A stretch of DNA of 19,648 nucleotides from contig CAMFLJ010000027.1 of the NCBI GenBank assembly GCA_945957335.1, positions 1 through 19,648 on the forward strand, given 5' to 3'. The position numbers and the translations under genes are program-made. Positions 13,918 to 19,331 of the stretch are shown here, one piece after another; position 1 is the stretch's first letter; each line of letters starts with the position of its first letter. This stretch comes from an uncultured Actinomycetes bacterium. GTDB taxonomy: Bacteria > Actinomycetota > Acidimicrobiia > Acidimicrobiales > Acidimicrobilacustridaceae. The notes under the pieces are model-generated. The model was not told the origin of the DNA. It saw only the letters and a list, made by a program, of their open reading frames with translations, and did no database searches.

Positions 13918-14502
13918 GTGACCGCCGTCGGCGCCTCCACCCGTGAGCGCATCCTCGACACCGCGTTCGAGCTGACCACCGCCGAGAACTCGACGGGCAT
14001 CTCGATGCGGCGCCTCGCCGACGCGTGCGGCGTGAACGTGGCCACGATCTACCACCACTTCCCCTCGAAGGCCGACCTGCTGCGGGCGGTGCTCGAGGAG
14101 CGGGGCTACCCGCGTCGCATGGGCGAGGAGGGGCCCCCTCCGGGGCTGCGGGTCGAGGGCTCGCCACGCGAGACGGTTCGTCGGCTCATGGTCTGGTTCT
14201 GGGGCCAGGCCGAGGCCGAGGAGTCGGCCTGGCGGCTGTTGATCGGCGAGGGGCTGCGCGGCGAGCCGGGCGCTCGCGAGGAGGCCGGGCGCCTCGTCGC
14301 GCTGCTCGAGCCGGCGATCCTGGCCTGGCTCGACGAGCTCGTGTCCGACATCGGAGCGCGCGCAGCGATGATCGCACCGGTGCTGCGGACCACCCTGTTG
14401 TCGCTTGCGATCGAGCACCTCGCCCTCGGCCCCGACGAGGCGCGGGCGGCGGCGCGCATCGACGCCGTGGTGGCGGTCCTGCCGCTCGATCCCGACGTCT
14501 GA
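13918..14502 (+). CDS. TetR-family transcriptional regulator
   Basis: A 194-residue regulator. The N-terminal helix-turn-helix is clear: RERILDTAFELTT, then ISMRRLADACGVNVATIYHHFPSKADLLRAVL at about 28-59. The C-terminal ligand domain is helical and unrecognised, with a TVRRLMVWFWGQAEAEE helix and a IAPVLRTTLLSLAIEHLAL helix. The start is GTG at 13918, with AGGTGG 7 nt upstream that overlaps the P450 stop region, so it is co-transcribed with the P450 (12-nt gap). It probably represses its own operon through the palindrome at 12610-12623 and responds to a lipid or CoA-thioester; neither is shown by the sequence. Confidence 0.9.
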   Translation: MTAVGASTRERILDTAFELTTAENSTGISMRRLADACGVNVATIYHHFPSKADLLRAVLEERGYPRRMGEEGPPPGLRVEGSPRETVRRLMVWFWGQAEAEESAWRLLIGEGLRGEPGAREEAGRLVALLEPAILAWLDELVSDIGARAAMIAPVLRTTLLSLAIEHLALGPDEARAAARIDAVVAVLPLDPDV

Positions 14503-14515
14503 TCCAGCGATCGGA

Positions 14516-14600
14516 GGTGGTTGCCCCGGCAACTACCGTGACCACCAAGAGTGGCGAGAAGGCCACCATGTGGCGCTCGTGGAGGAATCTTCGCCACGTG
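14516..14600 (+). other. Hairpin-rich intergenic stretch between TetR and LuxR genes
   Basis: Three stems follow each other. A 10-bp hairpin, GGTGGTTGCC (14516-14525) with GGCAACTACC (14528-14537), includes one G-U pair and may terminate the P450-TetR transcript. A short GTGGC/GCCAC stem follows (14551-14566). A 9-bp stem, CATGTGGCG (14567-14575) with CGCCACGTG (14592-14600), includes one G-U pair and has a 16-nt loop. No open reading frame is credible here. The structure lies upstream of the proposed LuxR promoter. Confidence 0.5.
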
Positions 14601-14625
14601 CCGCGTTTGTCAGGTGGTGTGTAGC

Positions 14626-14631
14626 TATTCT
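14626..14631 (+). promoter_or_regulatory. -10 box of the LuxR-type regulator gene
   Basis: TATTCT stands 8 nt before the GTG at 14640 with no ribosome-binding site between, pointing to a leaderless transcript. A TTGTCA at 14607-14612 is attractive as a -35 box but its 13-nt spacing is too short, so the -35 is unassigned. Confidence 0.45.
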
Positions 14632-14639
14632 CTGCCGCC

Positions 14640-15281
14640 GTGAACGTGCTCGTGGTCGACGACCAGCGCATGGTCGGTGACGGTCTGGTGCACGCGCTCT
14701 CCGCGCAGCCCTCGATCACCGTGGTCCGGCAGGCCAACTCCGTCGCCCAGGCGGCCGAGATGGTGGCCGACTTCGCGCCGTCCGTGGTCGTGGCCGACTG
14801 GGAGCTGCACGACGGCGACGCCGTGGCGGTGCTCGACGCCGTCCGCCGGGTGCGGCCCACGGCCCGGGTGCTGGTGCTGGCCGACCTCGACGACGCCGGC
14901 GCCGTCATCACCGCCCTGGCCGCCGGGTGCGACGGCTTCGTCACCCGCGACCGCGGCATCGACGAGCTCGTCCACGCCGTCGAGGCCGTGAGCAAGGGAG
15001 AGCCCGTGCTCTCGCCGGCCGCCACCGCGGTGCTCGCCCGCGGCCACCGCCCCCACGACCGCTCCGACGGCCCCGTGCTGTCGGCCCGCGAGCTCGAGAT
15101 CGTCTCGGGGCTGGCGCGGGGCCTCACCAACCGGGCGATCGCCGAGGAGCTCTTCCTCAGCGTCCACACCGTGCGCAACCACATCCAGCGGATCTGCCGC
15201 CGCCTCGGCGCCAGCACCCGCCTGGAGGTCGTGGTGATCGCCGCCCGTGAGGGGCTCGTCGACCTCGCCGCCGGCGCCTGA
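14640..15281 (+). CDS. LuxR/NarL-family response regulator with atypical receiver
   Basis: A 213-residue two-domain regulator. The N-terminal receiver (1-120) has the acidic pair Asp7-Asp8 (VVDDQ) and a possible phosphoacceptor Asp53 (VVADWEL). The conserved Thr/Ser of strand 4 is Ala81 (LVLADLDD) and the conserved Lys of strand 5 is replaced by Thr102-Arg103 (GFVTRD), so phosphorylation-dependent switching may be altered. The C-terminal LuxR helix-turn-helix (about 147-206) is canonical: LSARELEIVSGLARG, TNRAIAEELFLSVHTVRNHIQ. GTG start, probably leaderless. No histidine kinase is in the window. It faces the TasA/SipW-like locus and is a reasonable candidate to control it, since both TasA-like promoters carry TAC-type palindromes; this is inference. 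Confidence 0.9.
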   Translation: MNVLVVDDQRMVGDGLVHALSAQPSITVVRQANSVAQAAEMVADFAPSVVVADWELHDGDAVAVLDAVRRVRPTARVLVLADLDDAGAVITALAAGCDGFVTRDRGIDELVHAVEAVSKGEPVLSPAATAVLARGHRPHDRSDGPVLSARELEIVSGLARGLTNRAIAEELFLSVHTVRNHIQRICRRLGASTRLEVVVIAAREGLVDLAAGA

Positions 15282-15297
15282 CCCCACCCGCACGCGG

Positions 15298-15323
15298 GTC
15301 GGCGGCCCCGTAGGGCCGCCGAC
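15298..15323. terminator. Bidirectional terminator between LuxR and TasA-like genes
   Basis: Perfect 11-bp stem GTCGGCGGCCC (15298-15308), loop CGTA, GGGCCGCCGAC (15313-15323), between convergent stops at 15281 and 15350. A second small inverted repeat, ACCCGC/GCGGGT at 15286-15299, precedes it and shares its first bases. Confidence 0.82.
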
Positions 15324-15349
15324 GTCGGATCCGCGCTGCCCGCCGACGG

Positions 15350-15979
15350 CTACTTCGCCGTGGCCGCCCGCTGGGTGGCGTTGAAGGTGTAGCTGATCAC
15401 CGAGCTCTGGCCCTGCAGCGTGTTCGGGGCGCTGCTCGGCAGGGTGAGGGTGACCCGCAGGTTGTTGGTGGCGCCGGTGGTGAGGGTCATGTTCGACAGC
15501 GCCAGGTTGGTGCCGATCACCGGCGTCGAGGCGAGCACCGAGGTGGTGGTGCCGCTGCACGTGTAGGTGAACGGGGCGACGGTGCCGGTCTCGGTCCATG
15601 CCACCGAGCACTTGTCGATCACCATCTGGAGGCCGTTGGTGGTGTCGGTGTTGAGCAGCGAGCTGGTGGTCGCCGCGGTGGTGAGCGTGATGCTCGACAG
15701 GTCGAGGGTGCCGCCCGTGGTGAGGGTGACGGCACGCTGGATGGTGTCGCCGGCCGCGATGTTGGAGGCGCCGACGCTCAGGCGGTTGCCAGCGGCGTTG
15801 GTGCCGATGCCGTTCAGGGTCAGCGTGCCCGAGGCCACCGACTGCGAGGCGTTGCTGGTGCCGCTGAACGCCGCGAACGCGGCGCCGCCGACGCCAGCCG
15901 TGGCCAGAGCGAGGAGGCCGCCGGTGACCATCGCCTTGTGGCGGAGGCTGCGGCGGGGCTTGGGGAGTGCGTGCTTCAT
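15350..15979 (-). CDS. TasA/camelysin-like secreted protein with SipW-type signal peptide, paralogue B
   Basis: A 209-residue exported protein. Residues 1-16 are basic (MKHALPKPRRSLRHK), 17-37 hydrophobic (AMVTGGLLALATAGVGGAAFA), and the following AFSGTSNASQSVASGTLTL is the hallmark of SipW-dependent TasA/CalY proteins, where cleavage falls before AF. The mature part is Thr/Ser/Asn-rich and predicted all-beta, with two cysteines (KCSVAW and YTCSG) likely to form a disulfide. It is a close paralogue of the protein at 18454-19080: both share VGASNIAAGDTIQRAVT, TNGLQM, GATNNLRVTL and an SVISYTFNATQR-like end. TasA homologues build biofilm or surface fibres; that role here is inferred. It is separated from the upstream signal peptidase gene by 198 nt holding its own control region. 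AAGGA stands about 12 nt before the ATG. Confidence 0.82.
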   Translation of the reverse strand: MKHALPKPRRSLRHKAMVTGGLLALATAGVGGAAFAAFSGTSNASQSVASGTLTLNGIGTNAAGNRLSVGASNIAAGDTIQRAVTLTTGGTLDLSSITLTTAATTSSLLNTDTTNGLQMVIDKCSVAWTETGTVAPFTYTCSGTTTSVLASTPVIGTNLALSNMTLTTGATNNLRVTLTLPSSAPNTLQGQSSVISYTFNATQRAATAK

Positions 15980-16016
15980 GGGTGGGTGGGTTCCTTCGTG
16001 TGCCGTCGTCCGGGGT

Positions 16017-16034
16017 GGGTGCACATCCCGGCTC
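16017..16034 (-). promoter_or_regulatory. 18-nt leader motif shared by both TasA-like genes, copy B
   Basis: GAGCCGGGATGTGCACCC on the minus strand, identical to 19134-19151. It lies 37 nt upstream of the ATG at 15979 and 40 nt downstream of the palindrome 16075-16092. Its GGATG is complementary to the CATCC at the centre of that palindrome. Function unknown. Confidence 0.6.
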
Positions 16035-16074
16035 ACCGAGGTGATCGGCACCGGTTCAGGTGAGGTGGAGCGGG

Positions 16075-16092
16075 CAGGTACGGATGTACCTG
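16075..16092. promoter_or_regulatory. Palindrome upstream of TasA-like gene B
   Basis: CAGGTAC-GGAT-GTACCTG on the plus strand: perfect 7-bp arms around 4 nt. Its core GGTACGGATGTACC is identical to the palindrome at 19188-19207, at a similar distance (96 versus 108 nt) from the start codon. It is either a regulator operator or, if transcribed, a hairpin with loop AUCC. Confidence 0.65.
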
Positions 16093-16177
16093 ACGATTGG
16101 TGGGGCGTGGCCCCCTCGGTCTCCCGGAGCGTGGGAAGCCGGGCAGAGCGGGCCACGGAGGGTGCGTGGCAGCTTCA

Positions 16178-18418
16178 TCAACCGAGCTCGACGCGGCGGA
16201 CGTCGTTCGAGCCGTTGTTGGTGGCCCGGTCGGAGATCAGCAGGTCGCCGTCGGCCAGCACGGTGAGGAACGACGGCGTGCGGGCGGTGGCGCCGAGGGC
16301 GGGGCCGCCGTCGCCGCTCGAGCTGTTGGTGCCGGTGAAGGCCAGCTTCGTCGAGGTCCCCGCCGAGATCTCGCGCACACAGCGGCGGCCCGTGTCGGCG
16401 ACGTACACCGTGCCGTTGGCGTCGACCGCCACGCTCTGCGGGGCGGACAGCGACGCCGAGGTGGCGGCGACCGTCGACGCGCAGTTCGTCGTGCCGCCCC
16501 CACCGGCCACGGCGGTCACGGTGGTGCCTGAGACCTTGCGGATGCAGTTGCGGCCGGTGTCGGCGACGTAGACGTCGCCAGAGGAGTCGACGTCGACGTC
16601 GAGGGGGCCGCTGAGCGAGACGGCGCTGGCGGTCGTGGTGCCGCAGGTGGTGGTGGCGCCGCCGCCGGCCACGCGGGTGACGGTGCCGGTCGAGCTGACC
16701 ATGCGGATGCAGCTGCGGCCGGTGTCGGCGATGTACACGTTGCCGGTGGAGTCGACGTCGAGGCCGGACGGACTCGAGAGCGAGACGGCCGTGGCCGTGG
16801 TGGTGCCGCACGTGGTGGTGGCGCCGCCGCCGGCGACGCGGGTGACGTTGCCGGCGGTGTCGACCTTGCGGATGCAGTTGGCGCCGGTGTCGGAGATGTA
16901 GACGTTCCCGGACGGGTCGACGGCCACGCCCCGCGGCGCGTTGAGCGCCAGGCCCGAGACCGGACCGGTGTAGGAGCAGGCGGTCGAGGCGCCCGTGCCG
17001 GCGAAGGTCGAGATGTCACCGGCGGTGTCGACCACCCGGATCACGTCGTTGCCCGAGTCGGCGATGAAGACCCGACCGTCCGGAGCCTCCGCCGTGTCCA
17101 GCGGGGCACGGAGCCGCGCCGCGGTGGCCGCGCCACCGTCACCGGCGTAGCCGTTCTGGCCCGCGCCGGCGAAGAGGTTGATCGCCTGACGGCACTGGTC
17201 GGTGGGCATCTCGGGCGATGCCGCCGAGGTCCAAGGTGTGTCGACCGCCCTCGTGGAGAGGAACTTGGGCGTGGTGAGCGGCGTGGCGGGGGAGTACACG
17301 ACGCTGGTGGCGCCGGCGGCGGCGGTGGCGCCCACGGTGGTGGTGCCGCCGGACGTGGTGGCCACCAGCACCTGGGCACTGTCGCTGCCGTTGGGGTTCG
17401 CCCACGACACCGTGGTCGAGGTGGCCGTGTCCCACGAGCAGGTGACCGCCGTCTTCGGCGGCACGGTGAGGCTGGCGTAAGGGGCCGAGGCCTGGGTGGT
17501 GCCGGCGAAGGATGCGCCGGCGCTGCGGATCGGGAGGGCGAGCGCGCCGGCGAGGACGAGGGCGACGAGCACCACGGCCGTGGTGGCGCCGGGGCGCATC
17601 CCGCCGCGCGTGCGGTCGTCGCCCGAGGGCTCGACCGGCGCGTCCGAGGAGGGGGCCGGGTCGGCGGGGAGCAGGAGCTCGCCGAGCGCGTCGCCGCGGA
17701 GGTCGGCGGCGTCGTCGACGGCGTCGTCGATCGAGGTTGCCTCCGCCGCGGGGGCGGGGGAGTCGTGGTGGGGGCCGAGGTGGAGCACGCGGTCGAGCGC
17801 GGCGTGCCAGGTCTCGCTGGCCTCCTTGGGCTGGGCTTCGGCCAGGGCGGCCTCGCGCTCCTCGTCGGGGGTGGGCTTGCGCCACACGTGGTGGAGGCCG
17901 AAGCCGAGGACGAGGGCGGCGCCGATCACGGTGAGGACGAGGCGGGTGGTCGGGTCGGAGAGCTTCAGCAGCAGGCTGCCGACGACGGGCACCGAGTAGC
18001 GGACCTGGTGGAGGTGGTCGCCGTCGACCGTCAGGCGCCAGGGGTCGGGGCCGTTGTTGGCGTCGCCCTTGGTGGTGAACACCGGTCGGCCGTCGATGTC
18101 GGCCTCGACGGTGGCCACTCGGTGCACCGTCATGCGCCCCGTCTCGGGGGCGGCGAAGACGATGATGTCGCCGACCTCCACGTCGTCGACGGCGATGGGG
18201 TCGACCACGATGACCGACCCCTTGTGGATGGTGGGCTCCATGGAGCCGGTGGGCACCGTCTGGATCGAGAGCCATCCGGTGAAGGTGCCCACGGAGAGCA
18301 CGAGGACCCCGAGGACCGCGACGGCGAGCGCGAGGCCCACCGCCCACCGCATCGCCGTGGCGATGGGTGAGCGGCGGGTGCGCCCGGAGGCGCCCTCGGC
18401 TCGGCCGGTCGTGGTCAT
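16178..18418 (-). CDS. SipW-type (S26B) signal peptidase fused to Fn3-like domain and NHL beta-propeller
   Basis: A 746-residue membrane-bound protein, far longer than SipW (about 190). Residues 1-190 are an archaeal/ER-type signal peptidase: TM1 about 23-46, VPTGSMEPT with catalytic Ser59, VHRV with His99 as general base in place of the Lys of ordinary SPase I, TKGDANNGPDPW at 117-127, and TM2 about 157-177. A cytoplasmic acidic linker (about 182-275) leads to TM3 (280-297), followed by SAGASFAGTTQAS, which resembles the cleavage region of the flanking TasA-like proteins. Outside are an Fn3-like domain (about 320-403) and six NHL repeats (about 411-745; GNVYIxDTGxxCIRKV units) with a pair of cysteines per blade in most blades. 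The frame is uninterrupted. It probably cleaves the flanking TasA-like precursors. It begins 35 nt after the TasA-like gene A stop. Weak ribosome-binding site GCGGAC. Confidence 0.87.
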   Translation of the reverse strand: MTTTGRAEGASGRTRRSPIATAMRWAVGLALAVAVLGVLVLSVGTFTGWLSIQTVPTGSMEPTIHKGSVIVVDPIAVDDVEVGDIIVFAAPETGRMTVHRVATVEADIDGRPVFTTKGDANNGPDPWRLTVDGDHLHQVRYSVPVVGSLLLKLSDPTTRLVLTVIGAALVLGFGLHHVWRKPTPDEEREAALAEAQPKEASETWHAALDRVLHLGPHHDSPAPAAEATSIDDAVDDAADLRGDALGELLLPADPAPSSDAPVEPSGDDRTRGGMRPGATTAVVLVALVLAGALALPIRSAGASFAGTTQASAPYASLTVPPKTAVTCSWDTATSTTVSWANPNGSDSAQVLVATTSGGTTTVGATAAAGATSVVYSPATPLTTPKFLSTRAVDTPWTSAASPEMPTDQCRQAINLFAGAGQNGYAGDGGAATAARLRAPLDTAEAPDGRVFIADSGNDVIRVVDTAGDISTFAGTGASTACSYTGPVSGLALNAPRGVAVDPSGNVYISDTGANCIRKVDTAGNVTRVAGGGATTTCGTTTATAVSLSSPSGLDVDSTGNVYIADTGRSCIRMVSSTGTVTRVAGGGATTTCGTTTASAVSLSGPLDVDVDSSGDVYVADTGRNCIRKVSGTTVTAVAGGGGTTNCASTVAATSASLSAPQSVAVDANGTVYVADTGRRCVREISAGTSTKLAFTGTNSSSGDGGPALGATARTPSFLTVLADGDLLISDRATNNGSNDVRRVELG

Positions 18419-18453
18419 CGGGGTCCGCTACTGCTGTCGGTCGGGGACCGGGG

Positions 18454-19080
18454 CTACTGGTTGGTGCCGTTGCGCTGCGTGGCGGTGAACGTGTAGTCGA
18501 TCACCGACGCCTGGTTCTGCAGGGTGTTCCCGGCTGCGTTCGGCAGGCTCAGCGTGACGCGGAGGTTGTTGGTGGCGCCGTTGGTGAGGTCGAGGTTGTT
18601 CAGCGTCCGGCCGGTGCCGATCACCGAGCTCGAGGCGAGCACCGAGGAGACGGTGCCCGAGCAGGTGTAGACGTACGGGAACGCCGACTCGGTCCACGGC
18701 ACCGTGCAGCTGTCGATGGTCATCTGGAGGCCGTTGGTGGCGTCGGTGTCGAGCAGCGAGGTCGTGCTGGCCGCGGTGTCGAGCGTGATGCTCGCCAGGT
18801 CGATGGAGCCGGTGTTGGTCATGGTGACCGCACGCTGGATGGTGTCGCCGGCCGCGATGTTGGAGGCGCCGACGGTGAGCCGGTTGCCGGCCACGTTGCC
18901 GTTGATGCTGCTCAGGCTGACCGTGCCCGAGTCGACGGCCTGGGAGGCAGTGCTGGTGCCGGTGAAGGTCGCGAAGGCGGCGCCACCGACGCCGGCGGCG
19001 GTGAGGGCGACCAGGCCGCCGGCGACGACGGCCTTGGTGCGGGTCGATGCGCGCTTGGTCGTGGTGAGGGAGTGCTTCAT
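18454..19080 (-). CDS. TasA/camelysin-like secreted protein with SipW-type signal peptide, paralogue A
   Basis: A 208-residue exported protein, first gene of the locus. It has a basic start (MKHSLTTTKRASTRTK), a hydrophobic stretch (AVVAGGLVALTAAGVGGAAFA, about 17-37) and the SipW-type cleavage region ATFTGTSTASQAVDSGTVSL. The mature part is all-beta in appearance, with two cysteines (DSCTVPW and YTCSG) and the shared blocks VGASNIAAGDTIQRAV and GATNNLRVTLSLP. About half or more of the residues match paralogue B by eye. The ATG at 19080 is preferred over an upstream GTG (19143) because it begins the typical n-region and has AAGGA about 10 nt upstream. It is followed after 35 nt by the signal-peptidase fusion gene, forming a substrate-protease operon as in Bacillus tasA/sipW (there in a different order). 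Fibre or surface-layer function is inferred. Confidence 0.82.
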   Translation of the reverse strand: MKHSLTTTKRASTRTKAVVAGGLVALTAAGVGGAAFATFTGTSTASQAVDSGTVSLSSINGNVAGNRLTVGASNIAAGDTIQRAVTMTNTGSIDLASITLDTAASTTSLLDTDATNGLQMTIDSCTVPWTESAFPYVYTCSGTVSSVLASSSVIGTGRTLNNLDLTNGATNNLRVTLSLPNAAGNTLQNQASVIDYTFTATQRNGTNQ

Positions 19081-19113
19081 CTGGGGGATGTCCTTTCGGG
19101 TGGGCGGGGTGTG

Positions 19114-19151
19114 GTGCACCCCGGCGCCGGGACGGGTGCACATCCCGGCTC
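19114..19151 (-). promoter_or_regulatory. Leader of TasA-like gene A: shared 18-nt motif plus hairpin
   Basis: The minus-strand motif GAGCCGGGATGTGCACCC (19151-19134) is identical to that before paralogue B. Its GTGCACCC (19141-19134) pairs perfectly with GGGTGCAC (19121-19114), giving an 8-bp stem around a CGGCGCCG-containing loop. The hairpin ends 33 nt before the ATG, leaving the ribosome-binding region just downstream. Copy B lacks the second arm. Confidence 0.55.
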
Positions 19152-19187
19152 CAACCGATCGGCCCCTACCGAGCTTTGCTAGATCCG

Positions 19188-19207
19188 ATAGGTACGGATG
19201 TACCTAT
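19188..19207. promoter_or_regulatory. Palindrome upstream of TasA-like gene A
   Basis: ATAGGTACGGATGTACCTAT: perfect 8-bp arms around GGAT, with the same 14-nt core as 16075-16092. On the minus strand it is preceded by TTGACT and TTGACG boxes (about 19213-19229), so it overlaps or adjoins the core promoter; the -10 is not clear. Each arm contains TACCTAT, which fits the NarL-type heptamer TACYYMT, but the two arms point outward, unlike the known NarL 7-2-7 site. Confidence 0.65.
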
Positions 19208-19256
19208 AGAAAGAGTCAACAACGTCAAGGCTCGGTCAAGGGAGCCCGGACGCGGC

Positions 19257-19294
19257 GAGGGCCCGGGCCCGGACGGTGCCGGTCCCGGGCCCTC
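19257..19294 (-). terminator. Terminator hairpin after the amidohydrolase gene
   Basis: GAGGGCCCGGG (19257-19267) pairs perfectly with CCCGGGCCCTC (19284-19294), with a further CCGG/CCGG pairing inside the loop. It lies 38 nt past the stop at 19332 and before the TasA-like promoter, insulating the two units. Confidence 0.8.
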
Positions 19295-19331
19295 GGGCAC
19301 AGGGTGTCGGGGCGGCTCTCGGCCGCACCGG

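Noticed and set aside
12631..14532. A 633-codon minus-strand frame opposite the P450 and TetR genes
   Set aside because: A long opposite-strand opening is expected where third positions are almost always G or C; both plus-strand genes have intact catalytic or DNA-binding motifs.
14541..14570. CAAGAGTGGCGAGAAGGCC resembles the core of an S-box (SAM-I) riboswitch
   Set aside because: The GCAACC-like element precedes rather than follows it, no P1 closing stem is found, and the downstream gene is a LuxR regulator with its own promoter after this stretch.
14607..14631. TTGTCA and TATTCT as a standard -35/-10 promoter
   Set aside because: The spacing is only 13 nt, so only the -10 was kept.
16500..16860. 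Near-identical DNA stretches as a tandem DNA repeat or mobile element
   Set aside because: They coincide exactly with successive NHL blades in frame, so they are protein-domain repeats.
19150..19190. GCAAAGC plus GAGCCGGG as a c-di-GMP-I riboswitch
   Set aside because: The conserved tetraloop-receptor stem could not be recognised and the second TasA-like leader lacks GCAAAGC, so it is mentioned only as a hypothesis to test.
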